DNA of 64,000 nucleotides, from NCBI GenBank assembly GCA_025667525.1, contig CM046878.1, forward strand, positions 93,449,237 to 93,513,236, in the 5' to 3' direction. The notes beneath the pieces are model-generated. The model had not been told where the DNA came from and did not search any database. It saw nothing but the letters and a program-made list of their open reading frames with translations. Positions 11,601 to 23,911 of this stretch are shown here, piece after piece; within the stretch, counting starts at the first letter, position 1, and every line of letters starts with the position of its first letter. The position numbers and the translations under genes were made by a program. The DNA is from Glebionis coronaria. Taxonomy: Eukaryota; Streptophyta; Magnoliopsida; Asterales; Asteraceae.

Positions 11601-12587
11601 CTTGAGGCTTCACTCTAAATTTTTATTCTTTCTCATACAAGTTATTCAATTTTTTGATTATACATAGTATATATCCACAATTATAGCATCCTTGATAAAT
11701 CTACAGAAGTGTTGTGTTATGTGTATAGTCTGTGTGTACGCTATATATACAAGTTTATTGTTGGGTCTTGAAAATTACAATAGTACATAGCATAGAATTA
11801 CACTTTTTATATACATAGGCAAAGGATGCACAAAACCTTATGCGTTGTGTGCATAACTTATGTGTTATATGCATTAAGTTTGTGCATCTCCATGCACAAG
11901 AGTATGCACCATGGTCTAATTTGGTAAAGTAATGAAAATTGGTTAATTTGATAAAAGGGTTCTGTTTTAGACTAGTTTGGTAATTGACTTTTAATTTGAT
12001 TCTAACAATTGAAAGTGATTGGAAATAGAGTTACCATTTGCGGATAGCCGAATCCATTTGGTATACATATCCTTTTTTTAAAAAGGAAGCCATGAGATCT
12101 GGTAGTCCATCAAGTTTTAAAAATGTTACTTATCAAAAGACTTTCATAATATTTAAGTAACTTGAAATCATGAGATGTTTCAAGCCATCTTAGTAGAAGT
12201 CACTTATTTTTATCTAGCTTGTTTGCAAACATATTTGACAATAACCCATCTTGTATACATCAAGTAATTTAATGAGGAACTAAATCAAGGTGGAATATTT
12301 ATGTACCTTGTTTGACTTGTGACAAACATTACATTTTCGAAAATATTTGGATGCTTACTTCAAAAGGCGTCATAATCTTCGTCGATTGAGATAGTGAACA
12401 AGATGATTGTCCTTTTGTGCTATTTGTCATGCATAGAAACTCGAAAGATCGTGACAAAATCTAGTAATTAGCGAGAGTGCGAATCTAAAAAATTATCCTT
12501 GATAGACCATTTTACATTTTTATAAGAATATTTTTAGATATATTATTAAAAGTGTCAAAACATTATTTTAGGAAAAAGATGCTTGTT
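11601..12587. other. No gene recognised
   Basis: Scattered GTGCAT/TGCATAA units from the neighbouring minisatellite occur near 11825-11910. The remainder, including 12000-12480, has some complexity but no frame or motif that I can assign. Confidence 0.45.
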
Positions 12588-13640
12588 TGATGGCGTATTA
12601 TTTTGTAAACTTTTTTGGGGTCATTTAACCCCCATATTAGTGCATAAGTTACTAAAATATGTCCTTAATCCTTTTTTTTTGTGATTTTAGCAATTTAAAA
12701 GCACTTGGATGGATTGTGAAGCTTTTTGGATCATATTGGTCAATTTGGAAGAAACCCGAGAAGAAGTTGGGGTCAAGAAAACAAGAACTCCAAGATCAAG
12801 ACTGAAAATGAAATTTCAGGCTCTATACATGACATCGGTAGTTATGGTGATGTCGTCTTAGACTAGGTTCTGACGCCGTGATAAGTTATGCGAGTTAATT
12901 CGGTGAAAGAAACCCTAAGAAGATTGTACGACACAAATGCATTGTAATTTGTAACCGATGCCTTCGCGACCCATTTATTTATATATACAAACCAAATTTT
13001 CCTAGTTCACAGTAACTTTTGGGAGAATTTTATAGATTGTTTTTCGGCCGATTCTAAAACACTAAAACGGCTATTATAACTCATTGATATATCTAAGTGA
13101 AGTTCATTTATCCCTTAATCATACATTATGTCTATATCTTGTTTGATTAATTATTATTATGTTAGATCTATCATGTACAAATAAATTTATATGTGTTTAT
13201 CTATGATTTCCTGAAACCCATGGTATGATTTCTTGATTTAATTACTTCTTGTGGATGGTGTGCACAATAAGCTCTTGAAAAGCAACTTTTTTCTATATTA
13301 GTTATTCACACGTCTAGGAAAACGTGGCTAGATTAGAAGATTCTCTATAAAAACTAATGAATTCCGAGTTATTTCATACTTTAATGTATGGTTTACCCAT
13401 CTAGAAGCCTTGAAATAGTCTTCGTACTACCTTAAATGGAAAATCTTTCGTGTAACTGGCTTGTGAATCATCAAATTGAACCTACGTATTACATCAACGA
13501 GGATGACGGATAATGAAATCAAGATAAAAAAAACTAGAGAGTAGTACATGATTAGGTAAACACGTCAGATTAACTATATGTGTTCCCCACGTAGCATACA
13601 TAATTAGATCTAGTAGATTGGTACAAATACACCTCTTTCA
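12588..13640 (+). mobile_element. Decayed LTR of a Tat/Athila-like gypsy element
   Basis: TTTGATGG near 12588 resembles the TTTGATAGG terminus of the LTR ending at 62423. Internal wording such as AAAGCACTTGGATG and GAAGAAACCCGAGAAG is of the kind I know from plant Tat-type LTRs. A TATA-like TATTTATATATAC lies near 12975. A gag remnant follows on the same strand. The right border and primer-binding site are not resolved, so the limits are approximate. Confidence 0.45.
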
Positions 13641-13689
13641 AACCCCTTATATTTTACTTGCATTCTGAAAAAAAAATTCTTGCAACCTT

Positions 13690-14600
13690 TAGACCTCGGT
13701 AAATACGGCTCATATCTTTCACGCTATTCCTATAGGAACGATACAAACCCACGTGGTCTTGTATATATTGAGCTACAACAATTATATACACTGCCTACCC
13801 GCGGTATCTATCAATTCATGGGATGATCTCACCACGAGCTTCCTTGTTCAATTTTTTCCACCGAGAGAACTTCTAAAGTTCGATACCACATATTGTTGTT
13901 CCAAAAACATCATGGTAAATCTTTATCCGAAGCATGGAATCGTTTCTAAGACTTAATTCAAAAATTACCTCATCATGGTGTTGCTCATTGGCTTCAACTC
14001 CTATTTTTATGACAATATTAGTCTTGCAATGAGTTAAACCATCAATCATGATGCTAGCGGGAGGCTAGGTCAGTTAAGCCCCTAAGATTCTTGGGAAATG
14101 ATAAAGAATCTTTCTCTTTATGACAAAAAGAGTATGAATGACCCAAGATACTTCGCTAAACCAGTCAAGGAAATCTCTTTGGCTCAATAAGTCACATCCA
14201 ACTTTCATATCATCGAGATCAAAAATAAAATCAACGCTTAATGGATGCACACTTGGACCCTACCCCACACAGGAACCACATTGCTTGTTCGTGTGATCAT
14301 TATGGAGGTCTCGATAATACCCAATAATGAATGGCATATTTTGATCAAGTTTTTGACGAATACGCATCTTTACATATCCATGGAGTGAGACATAAGTAGT
14401 TCACTTTCAAACCGCAACCAAGTATTCTTGGTGATTCATATAACCCGTCTCGAAGGAATCACCCAAACCTAGACCTTGGGTGGAAACAAAATCAAAATTC
14501 TTAAAATATTCCTAATCGTTTTCAAAGTAATGGTTCGATCGCAAATCGGTCCTTTAATAATTATTCTCAAAATCATCCATCTAACATTAAAGGATTAATG
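13690..14600 (+). pseudogene. Gypsy (Tat/Athila-like) gag remnant
   Basis: Broken frames follow gag order. Near 13800-13870 SINSWDDLTTSFLVQFFPP matches the retrotransposon gag core (W-D-L-x-x-x-F-x-x-F-F-P-P). Near 14060-14200 a GRLGQLSP-like and a NDPRYFAKPVKEISLAQ-like stretch follows. Near 14390-14450 come FTFKPQPSILGDSYNP and a following Asn-rich segment. Stops and frameshifts separate these blocks, for example after codon 67 of the 13753 frame, so no product is expected. Gag would form the particle shell. No protease or polymerase follows; the element is truncated before repeat R at 14700. Confidence 0.75.
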
Positions 14601-14699
14601 TCACATTACATGGCATCTTAAGACGCTTAATTGTCTAAAGTTGAATTTGATTTCAGGAAATAACAAGGTGAGATTACTATTAAAATTTTATTTATTGAT

Positions 14700-14790
14700 G
14701 GAATTTTCCCTCAAGTGAGAGATGAATAAGTTCGTGTTATGTAGTAAATTAATGGTTGGTTTGAGTTTTTTTAGTAAAAGCAAATCAAAG
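14700..14790 (+). repeat. Repeat R, fragment
   Basis: About 90 bp, including GTGTTATGTAGTAAATTAAT and a following AAAAGCAAAT, match the copies near 40625-40710 and 55110-55190. It abuts the gag remnant and marks one edge of an insertion or rearrangement. Confidence 0.65.
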
Positions 14791-15657
14791 CAAGAGAAGT
14801 ATATTCAAGAATTCCAAAGTGGACACCCAACTCATTCCTACAGTTTCTATCGTCGTATCATATTTGAAGATCCAAGGTCTTCAAATGTATTTCAAACGTG
14901 TAACAAATATGTTTTAAGTCGACCTTCGATTTTCAAAGCACTAAAATTAGAAGGGTTGAAAAGGAAACAACTCAAAACTCAAAAATATTATAAAAGATGA
15001 ATTCCGCGATTGCATATTCAGCTACGTGGTCTTGATGACCTAGCTTATGTTGAATGTTTAGAGTTAGTAGAATATGGGTCCGCATTGTTCATGCATAAAC
15101 ACCTAAGAAACTAAAAGAATCTGGATTATTCATCTTGCCTTGTGAACTTGAGGACTCTAGGCCCTAGGATGCATTTGCTGATTTAGGTTCAAGTGAGAAT
15201 TTAATCTCATACATCTATACTATCTAGTAATGTATTTAGGTTACTCTTTTTATCGAAGGCTTAAAAATCCAATCTAATACACTCATTTAACAAAAAAAAG
15301 GTTTGTCTTACATTTACTAAAAAATCAATATGTTACAACCAAAAATTTATGTGTCTTCATTAGTATTCTTTCAAATTCATATGATCATGAATCTATGGTC
15401 TTCATTGATATCATCATCTTGATTATCCTGATAGAGCCATACCAAAGAAACAATTATGCACAACCCTTGAATTAATTTTATTTATGTCAACCAAAAAACA
15501 TATACGTACGCTTAGCGATTAATCTCATTTCAACCTTAAAAAATATAAGCACACTCCTTTTATTGATTTTATATCAAGCAAAAACATATAGCACACTCAT
15601 TTACTAATTTTATATGAACCTCAAAACATATATGTACGACTTGTAAATTGATTTTTG
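14791..15657. other. No gene recognised
   Basis: A 92-codon open stretch at 14722-15000 starts inside repeat R and has no recognised domain. The rest is AT-rich. Phrases such as AAAACATATATGTACG recur between 15490 and 15640, which hints at local duplication. Confidence 0.4.
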
Positions 15658-15924
15658 GGCTAATGACTTAATAATGTATGCTACTTTTATATGTATCAAA
15701 CTAATTTTTTTTGCTATTTTATATACTAAACTTTCATTTTTGGGTTTTAGTGTATTTTATAACCATTTTACCCTTTATTTTACTAACATTGCAGGGGTAA
15801 AATGGTCATAAAATACACGAAAACACCCAAAAATAAAAGTTGAGTACATAAAATACCAAAAAATTAGTTTCATTCATATAAAAGAAAATTATAATGAGTA
15901 TCAAACATTATCAAGTCATTAACC
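15658..15924. mobile_element. Foldback MITE (267 bp)
   Basis: The element is almost entirely an inverted repeat. The left end GGCTAATGACTTAATAATG pairs with the right end CATTATCAAGTCATTAACC, and pairing continues inward to ACCATTTTACCC / GGGTAAAATGGT around a loop of about 20 bp. It is flanked by TTTG on both sides (15654-15657, 15925-15928). Transcription would give a hairpin of about 120 bp. The superfamily is not certain. Confidence 0.75.
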
Positions 15925-16741
15925 TTTGACTTTTAAAGTTAGAATGTTCACACATATACGATAAACCTTAAGTCGATAAGACTGCAAATGAATAAAAAAC
16001 AAACACAAACCAACGACTTTTTTGACATAAATTATCACATATGACAATCATATTTTAAATATTTTAAATAATTAACCATAGTGACATCAAAGTCTCAACC
16101 AATTAAACAAGTTAGCATATTTTTCTTATATATCATCTAAGTAGTCATTATTTAAGTTGATAATGTAATAACATACTACATACAAATTATCCCAAAATCA
16201 ACTTTAATAGTCCCCCCTTACACAGATTCATGTTTTGGTATACATGAAACATCAATAACTTAAGAGTCGGTTTATTGTACAAACTTGTATTTTCATAGAA
16301 ACTAAGGGACTGATCCTGGCCATTGATTAGATAAGACCAGATCTTAGGATAAAAAACATGGAAGGACTAAAATTGACAATTTTTAATAGAAAACGGAGGG
16401 ACGAAAATTGTAAATATGTAAAAACAACCATCTTCTCCGATTTCCACCAAAAAACACACACACACACACCACACAATCTCTATACCTCAAACCCTAAAAA
16501 AATAAAAGATTTACTACCATTTACCACAAAAATGACTAATTAAAAACAAAACTAGAATAATTAACTAGTCAATCTATCGATTCTGCAAAAAAATGGTTTA
16601 AAACGAACCAATCTACGTACAAATTCATGGGTAAGTTTCTTTTTCTAATCCTAGTTAGAGAGATTTAGGGGTTTTTTTATTAACGGATGAAATGAAATTA
16701 TCGTTGCTTATAGATTTTGTTGATGAATTATTGGTATATTG

Positions 16742-16817
16742 TGATGATTTAGAGCTTATTTGTGCAACTTATTTTATATTCACAAGATATGTTACAGAAA
16801 TAAGCTCTAAATCATCA
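16742..16817. repeat. 20-bp perfect inverted repeat
   Basis: TGATGATTTAGAGCTTATTT (16742-16761) is perfectly complemented at 16798-16817, with 36 bp between. It lies near the left end of the MULE-like element. It would fold into a stable hairpin if transcribed. Confidence 0.9.
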
Positions 16818-16954
16818 AAAAAAAAAGATATTATTGATAACCAATTATCTCTAGAGATAATATAAAAAAAATAAGAAGTTGGGTTTGGTTATAGTATAGA
16901 ATTATGGATAGACACTGTATCTCATATAAGCAATTGAAAGTTGCTTGTTTCACA

Positions 16955-17034
16955 ACGACGAGTTTACCTTCATAGTTTTCGGGTGAACTTGCCCTGATAA
17001 AACGAACAAAAACAAATGAAGGTAAACTCGTCGT
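16955..17034. repeat. 19-bp perfect inverted repeat
   Basis: ACGACGAGTTTACCTTCAT (16955-16973) is perfectly complemented at 17016-17034 across 42 bp. Pairing extends outward imperfectly through GTTT on both sides. It is unrelated in sequence to the inverted repeat 140 bp upstream. Confidence 0.9.
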
Positions 17035-17534
17035 GGTCAAACAAAATAAAAAGAAGAAAAAATTGTTTTCCCGATAATGTCACTTAAAAGTTTTGATTGG
17101 CGATATATCTAAGAGTTATATAACAACTGTTAAAAGGCAGCATCGCCTACTCTTGTTATGATAGATTTGTGTGTTTAGCGGATACATTGTTCGAGTTTAT
17201 ATAGCTTTAGAGGAAATATTATGATATACATGTTTCAAGGAAGAAATCAGACTGTTTGTCCTCTTATATCGAAACCGTGCCTTGTTGAACTTCATATATC
17301 CGATGTAGTCCCTATTGTAAACTCTCCATGGAAAAATTGATGGCCTGATTACAGTATTTTCATCATCTTACTTATTTGTTTTTTTGGCTCTTATTCAATT
17401 TTTTACAGTCATTGCAAAGTTCAACATTCATACATAGTCATGAATGGTTATATCTCGACAAAAAAAAGAATCCGGCCCTCTCTAAGAGGCGAGATATGAC
17501 TTTTTACGAGCTGCGTCCTATACATATTGCTCAG

Positions 17535-18118
17535 CAACAGAACGGTGAAATGCTTAACAAATGTGGAGGCATTTATTCTACGAGCTGCGGATCTTAAAGA
17601 AGTCACCACCCTTTTTGCCGGATACTTGAGGAAACATCGAGTTCAGATTTCCATAAGGTAATGCATCTTTATGTAGTGTAATTATTAGTTAACATCTGAA
17701 ATTATTTCTTCAACAATGAACAGAAATACAACATATAATTATAACTTGTGATCAAAATCAATACCATCAATAGCTTTCCTTAGTTATAAGAGTCATAAAA
17801 GTAATTCTCGCATGGAACTTCAGAAGAACGAAGCACTGTAATTGATAATAAAACATCACAGTATGCATTCTCTAGCAAAACTTTCTGGCTTCAAGCCCCT
17901 GTATGCACTAGTTTAATACATAAAGCTATAACTTGAGCTTGAATGTTATTAAAATTAAATTCTGTAGTGATATGTACACTATGTTCAGGAACGAATCTCC
18001 ATACTGGCAAGGCATCGCAGCTAGCACCATCCAGGTAGCATGGAGATACAGGAAGAAGTGTCTAAGTTGTGCAGACACGTCACGTCGTGGTACAGCTCGT
18101 CCCTCCAAGTTTAGTTAG
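17535..18118 (+). pseudogene. CNGC (cyclic nucleotide-gated channel) C-terminal exons
   Basis: Two exons join in phase. Exon 17535-17657 reads NRTVKCLTNVEAFILRAADL and continues KEVTTLFAGYLRKHRVQ. The intron 17658-17988 has GT-AG borders. Exon 17989-18118 reads NESPYWQGIAASTIQVAWRY followed by RKKCLSCADTS and ends in TAG. These match the end of the cyclic-nucleotide-binding domain and the IQ (calmodulin-binding) motif of plant CNGC channels, closest to the CNGC19/20 type as I recall it. The channel pore, S1-S6 segments and most of the binding domain are missing, and no promoter is attached, so it cannot make a channel. Both exons are open, so capture is recent or the fragment is transcribed. 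It lies inside the MULE-like element. Confidence 0.8.
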
Positions 18119-18516
18119 TAAGTGGTTCCTTTTTTAGTTTTCATGCATTCTGAAGCTAAGATGTATATATTTCACTAGAAGAGGACAGTATTTGGCACTA
18201 TATGTGGGTATAAAGAAAGTAACTCAAATTTCAAATCTCTTTATATATATGTAATACTAAGTATATGTTTGAGTAACCTAGTAGAGTCAGTTCCCGGTTG
18301 AACCTTAACTCATTAAGTCTTTATTTTGGGACTACCATTTTCATTAGCATGAATGAGCCAATAACGACTGGAAGACAACATCATATGACGTCTGCCAAAA
18401 GGCACGATTAGACATGCTGCAGTTACTGACAGTGTTTCGATCAGTTACGAGCACTGTTCCTCTTTCTAGTATGGATTTTAAAACATATGAATACGATGTG
18501 ATACTATAATTGTCAT

Positions 18517-20640
18517 AAAATATATTAATAAAACAAAGATTTGAAGTACTCGATCGATGTATGTAGTTGCATAATGTTTTTATTCTGTGCTGTTAGGCCG
18601 TTTACGATGTTCTGTGTTGTTGTTATGGACTGTGATGATTTTGTGATTTGATGTTTGTGTTGGTGTATGTGTTGGATCAAGATACCTGAAAATATATCTT
18701 GATATACCTGAAAATATATCTTGATATACCTGAAAATATATCTTGATATATTTTCAGGTATATCAAGATATATTTTCAGATATATTCAGATATATTTGAA
18801 GTATATCTTGAATATACCTGAAAGTATATCTTGATTACTTACCCATACTATTTAGTTGTAAATGTAGCTAATTTGCACTTTGTAAATCTTTTAGATAAAC
18901 TAGCTGGAAAAAGGTTTATAAACAATGTTCTTGGTCAATATCATTGTTTTCGAGCAAACAACATTCCTGAATGGACTGTGCTGTTAGGCCGTTTACGAAG
19001 TTCTGTGTTGTTGTTATGGACTGTGATGATTTTGTGATTTGATGTTTGTGTTGGTGTATGTGTTGGAAAAGATACCTGAAAATATATCTTGATATACCTG
19101 AAAATATCTTGATATACCTGAAAATATATCAAGATATATTTTCAGGTATATCAAGATATATTTTCAGATATATTCAGATATATTTGAAGTATATCTTGAA
19201 TATACCTGAAAATATATCTTGATATACCTGAAAATATATCTTGATATACCTGAAAATATATCTTGATATATTTTCAGGTATATCAAGATATATTTTCAGA
19301 TATATTCAGATATATTTGAAGTATATCTTGATATACTTGAAATATAAAATATATTAATAAAACAAACATTTGAAGTACTCGATCGATGTATGTAGTTGCG
19401 TAATGTTTTATTCTGTGATGTTAGGCCGTTTACGATGATGTTCTGTGTTGTTGTTATGGACTGTGATGATTTTGTGATTTGATGTTTGTGTTGGTGTATG
19501 TGTTGGATCAAGATACCTGAAAATATATCTTGATATACCTGAAAATATATCTTGATATATCTGAAAATATATCTTGATATATTTTCAGGTATATCAAGAT
19601 ATATTTTCAGATATATTCATATATATTTGAAGTATATCTTGAATATACCTGAAAATATATCTTGATATACCTGAAAATATATCTTGATGTACCTGAAATA
19701 TATCTTGATATATTTTCAGGTATATCAAGATATATTTTCAGATATATTCAGATATATTTGAAGTATATCTTGATATACTTGAAATATAAAATATATTAAT
19801 AAAACAAACATTTGAAGTACTCGATGTATGTAGTTGCGTAATGTTTTTATTCTGTGTTGTTACGTCGTTTAGGATGTTCTGTGTTGTTGTTATGGACTGT
19901 GATGATTTTGTGATTTGGTGTATGTGTTGGTGTATGTGTTGGATCAAGATACCTGAAAATACATCTTGATATACCTGAAAATATATCTTGATATATCTGA
20001 AAATATATTTTGATATATTTTCAGGTATATCAAGATATATTTTCAGATATATTTGAAGTATATCTTGAATATACCTGAAAATATATCTTGATATACCTGA
20101 AAATATATCTTGATATACCTGAAATATATCTTGATATATTTTCAGGTATATCAAGATATATTTTCAGATATATTCAGATATATTTGAAGTATATCTTGAT
20201 ATACTTGAAATATAAAATATATTAATAAAACAAACATTTGAAGTACTCGATCGATGAATGTAGTTGCGCCGTTTACGATGTTCTGTGTTGTTGTTATGGA
20301 CTGTGATGATTTTGTGATTTTTGTGGGGATTTGATGTTTGTGTTGGTGTATGTGTTGGATCAAGATACCTGAAAATATATCTTGATATACCTGAAAATAT
20401 AACTTGATATATTTTCAGGTATATCAAGATATATTTTCAGATATATGCAGATATATTTGAAGTATATCTTGAATATACCTGAAAATATATCTTGATATAC
20501 CTGAAAATATATCTTGATATACCTGTAATATATCTTGATATATTTACAGGTATATCAAGATATATTTTCACATATATTCAGATATATTTGAAGTATATAT
20601 TGATATACTTAAAATATAAAATATATTAATAAAACAAACA
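18517..20640. repeat. Five-unit higher-order tandem array with palindromic core
   Basis: The landmark AAAATATATTAATAAAACAAA recurs near 18517, 19346, 19788, 20214 and 20628, giving units of about 414-442 bp. A second landmark, GATGTTCTGTGTTGTTGTTA or close variants, occurs five times. Each unit has a GT-rich unique half and a palindromic half built from direct and inverted copies of a roughly 22-bp motif containing TATATCTTGATATACCTGAA. These can fold into long cruciforms. The first interval also holds about 140 bp of non-repetitive sequence (18835-18975). Several minus-strand open stretches arise from the repeat and are not regarded as genes. Confidence 0.85.
18831..18975 (+). other. Single-copy insert within the array
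   Basis: This non-repetitive stretch between array units 1 and 2 is open on the plus strand (TYPYYLVVNVANLHFVNLLD onward) with no ATG. The YYLVV pattern is loosely like the strand before the active site of Ulp1/C48 proteases, which would suit the Ulp1-type fragment downstream. The similarity is too weak to assign. Confidence 0.25.
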
Positions 20641-20740
20641 TTTACTTCACTTTTTTTTATACTGATGCTTCACTTTTCTTTGTTTAAGTACTGATACTTA
20701 AAATATATAGTAACTAACAGTTTTTATAACATTTACTTAT

Positions 20741-21324
20741 GCAGAAAAGAGTAACTATCAATTAAAGAAAAGAAAGCCCCCACCGGCCAAAAACATAAAA
20801 CAAAGAAAAGTGACAGAGGATGAAGAAACTGATAACGACATAGAAGATACTGATGAGGAGGAACCAAGAAAGAAATCAGTACTTACTCAAAGAAAAGTGA
20901 AGTCAAGTTCAAGCAGAAGGAAAGAAGCTGAGGAAAAACTGATAACGACATAGAAGATACTGACGAAGGAAGAGAAGGAGAACGAGAATTCGATGATCCC
21001 TTCCTAAGAGATTGGAAACAAAAATTTAAGAATGTCAACCAGATCACAATAAAGGCTTTATCGGAATTTATAATAGAAATAAAGAAAGCGGATTACATGT
21101 TCAGAATGAACATCTTGACATTAATTTCAAATTGTTTGGGAAGCTGCGACAACAACTCAACGATCAAGTTCACGGTTTTAAAAAATGTATTTGTAGACGA
21201 TGATGCTAACGATATCGATTGGTGTACACACATACTTGAATGTGCAAGCGTGTCAAAACTAGCATGGCACACTACAAATAACCTTGAGTACTATGGTCCA
21301 GTGGCGTTCTTGATGGTAAAATAA
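20741..21324 (+). pseudogene. Ulp1-type transposon protein fragment
   Basis: The fragment starts after an acceptor-like TTACTTATGCAG. An N-terminal Lys/Glu/Asp-rich part (KVTEDEETDNDIEDTDEEE) is followed by a folded-looking part (FDDPFLRDWKQKF, then MFRMNILTLISNCLGSC, IDWCTHILECAS and YYGPVAFLMVK) before a TAA. The order F-R-M-N, I-D-W-C, G-P resembles the region N-terminal to the C48/Ulp1 protease domain in plant transposon-borne Ulp1-like proteins, as I recall them. The protease domain itself (His-Asp-Cys) is absent. A 26-bp segment encoding TDNDIEDT occurs near 20828 and again near 20938; the second copy has an extra A that shifts the frame, so no full product is expected. Confidence 0.5.
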
Positions 21325-21329
21325 GTCAT

Positions 21330-22020
21330 AGATTTAAAATTTTATATAAAATAAGTCATATAGCATGCTATGGTCCAGAGAGCGTGATGAAGATAGTACA
21401 ATTGCTTTACCAATTCGTGATCAATATAAAATAAGATAAAATTGTAATGACGTATACGATCACAAATTACTCAAAACAAAAATGATAAAATGAAACTCTT
21501 AGAATTAAATGTTAAAAAGTCACAAATTACTCAAAACAAAAATCATACTAAATTTTTACGTGTACACATGTTAATTAGACAAACTCAAGTATACTCAGAG
21601 TTTTAAAGTTCAAAATAAAACTATTAGTATAACATTAGACTCATCAAAGAAAGAAAAAAAAGAAAAAAAGGTGTAAAGTATATTAAACTTACAGTACTTT
21701 TTACATAGTATAATTCATAAAATATACATGTTATTAAAAAGCTTTGTATTTTTGTTAACCTTCGAGATTGTAGAGGGCATTTTGATTATTTGACCACAAC
21801 TTTGTCAGCAACCAAAGGACCAAAGTACAACGAAAAACGAAATGCCAAAATGATATTGAGATCAACACCAGATGCAACAGCTTTCATGAAAGTTTTGGCT
21901 TAAGATCTTGCAGCGGTAGTTAGATTCAGCAAATCTACAAAAATATTTACACGGTTATGTCATCTTCTGATTAACTCCGACATTTAAGATTCAAGAGTTA
22001 GTACATTTAAAAAAAAATTA
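21330..22020. other. No gene recognised, inside the MULE-like element
   Basis: Two tandem-like duplications are visible: ATAAAATAAGTCATA near 21345, and CACAAATTACTCAAAACAAA at 21461 and 21521, 60 bp apart. Otherwise the sequence is AT-rich without exon-like segments. Confidence 0.5.
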
Positions 22021-22028
22021 GTACTCAC

Positions 22029-22152
22029 CAGCCATGGTCATTCCAAGTCCATTGGTGACGATGGTCAATGTGTTGTCGGCCGAATTGGGAATAAGATTGA
22101 TGAAAGGCTCAGGTGGTAGAGTCAAGCCCTCCAAGTGAAGTCTGTCCAGAGC
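22029..22152 (-). pseudogene. HSP90 N-terminal exon fragment
   Basis: A 124-bp minus-strand segment is bounded by a TTTTAG acceptor (after 22152) and a GTGAGT donor (22028-22021). It reads [30 protein letters not shown] and TNGLGMTMA. The order matches the start of the HSP90 ATPase domain, where ALDK-, PELFI-, NTLTI- and D-x-G-x-GMT follow one another. The ATP-contacting Asp of the D-x-G-x-G motif is Thr here, and a short Lys-rich segment is missing after the Leu-Thr. HSP90 is a chaperone of about 700 residues; only about 41 are present. Intact intron borders show that genomic DNA, not cDNA, was captured. It lies in the MULE-like element. Confidence 0.75.
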
Positions 22153-23911
22153 CTAAAAGGGTATACACAGTTAGTAACGTTATTGTAATTGGTTAACATC
22201 GATTAAGATATGACAAAACACAAACTATATACATTGAATCCATCATGACTTTATCATACACACTGATGAATGCATAAATAGTAGAGTATAACATATTAAT
22301 GCTATTACAAAGCACAAGCAGATGATAAAAAAATGTTATTTAAAAAATATATATAACAAAGGAAAGTGGCAAAAGGATTTTTAAAAAATACAACAAAGGA
22401 AAAGTTGAGATTTCATTCATTCCTTCCACCTATTGTAGCATACACTATTATCTAGTAACCCAGTAGTCAGACAATTCCTAGGCTGTTTTTACATTATTAT
22501 GCGTATAGATCCAGTAAATTGATGTTTCCAATAGGGTTCTGATATTTTGTGGTAAATTTTCTCAGCATTATGTTGCTGTTAAAGGGACGTATATCACTGG
22601 AACATGGAGCAGCGTGCTGCTTTTGACACGCCTTGCTGCTTCGCTGACGCAGATTGTTGCTGCTACTGCTAACGCAGATTTTTGCTTCAAAAGGTATGAT
22701 ATTTGATTGTACACTATATAAAAAAAATTATTCAAATAGTTAACACTTCTGTTTCTATATCATAATGGCTTAAATTTCACTATACTGATTTATACCCGCT
22801 TGATTAGTGTAATGAAATTGGTGCTTTGACAGATATCAAGAAACTTTTATAAATAAGAATAACTTCTTATCAAGACACTAGAAGCAAAGTATGAATAATA
22901 GTCATCATGTCGTGTGGTAAGCTTAATAAATTGAGAAGAAAAGTTCATGTAAAATAAAAGGCTTAAGAAACCTGACAACTAGAGTTGGGAAACCTGTAAA
23001 AAAACCAGCAGATCAAAACCTTTGATAACTAAAATAAGATTACTTGTGAGTTCAAAATTGAAATGATTTATCTCAGAAGTTAGGCAAAGTTTATGTCTTT
23101 GTATTTTACAGTAGAAAAATAACATGATATCTACCACAGTCCTAAAAATGTTATTCATCTCTAATAATCGTTTGTAAGCTTTTTAAGACTTGATTTTCAG
23201 TAGCCCTTAGACTCTCGATAAACTACCAATTTTGATTTATAAACTCCTAAGCTCTGTAAGTCTAAACTAGATTACATATTACCTCGAAACATGACCATTA
23301 TTGACATTGTCAATTGCTGCAGAAGTATCAGAAGTTATATAAATTGCAGAGTAATACTTTAATATCGTAATAACAAAAACTAATTTCGAAAAATTACAAA
23401 ATGTTTTGGAAACACTTTGAGAACTAATTTGTTCTTGCAGATATTCATTCGTACATAAGGGAGATATTATATGCTTAAACTAGGTTTCTGATAAGCCAAT
23501 AAGACATATTATATGCTCAAAACACTACCAAATCAAACCATAATTACGCTAAGGCAATAAGACATATTACAAGCTCACACAGAACCAAAACAAAGCCACA
23601 TGAACATTCACCAAAACTTATACTCGTATAACACTATTATCGATATTGCAGGTAACATGAAACCATGTGCAAGGATTAACAAGAGTCAAGCGGCGACAGC
23701 GTATAACACTATTATCAGAGACAACGCTGGTACATCTACTTCTAATTTTATTACCCAAACCTGATTAAGTGACTAATAAAGAACTATAAACCCTATAACT
23801 AGTTATCTACCATATAACCATTTCCAACACGAATGCCAAACACCACCTACGCATAAAACTCCTGAGCTGATCGGTAATCAATAACCTATCATACAATTAA
23901 CAGCAAACTAC
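22153..23911. other. Non-coding interior of the MULE-like element
   Basis: This lies between the HSP90 and mitoferrin fragments. A GC-richer patch at 22590-22690 contains repeated CTGCT/ACGCAGATT phrases but no convincing frame. Near 23495-23570 the phrase AATAAGACATATTA recurs. No other exon was recognised. Confidence 0.45.

Noticed and set aside
12000..12480. Copia integrase remnant on the minus strand
   Set aside because: A few Cys/His and aromatic residues looked suggestive, but no ordered motif could be followed in any frame.
19296..20427. Several overlapping minus-strand frames of 70-138 codons (MIYLKIYQDIF-like)
   Set aside because: They are copies of the same palindromic tandem repeat, with Ile/Tyr/Ser-only composition and no independent evidence of coding.
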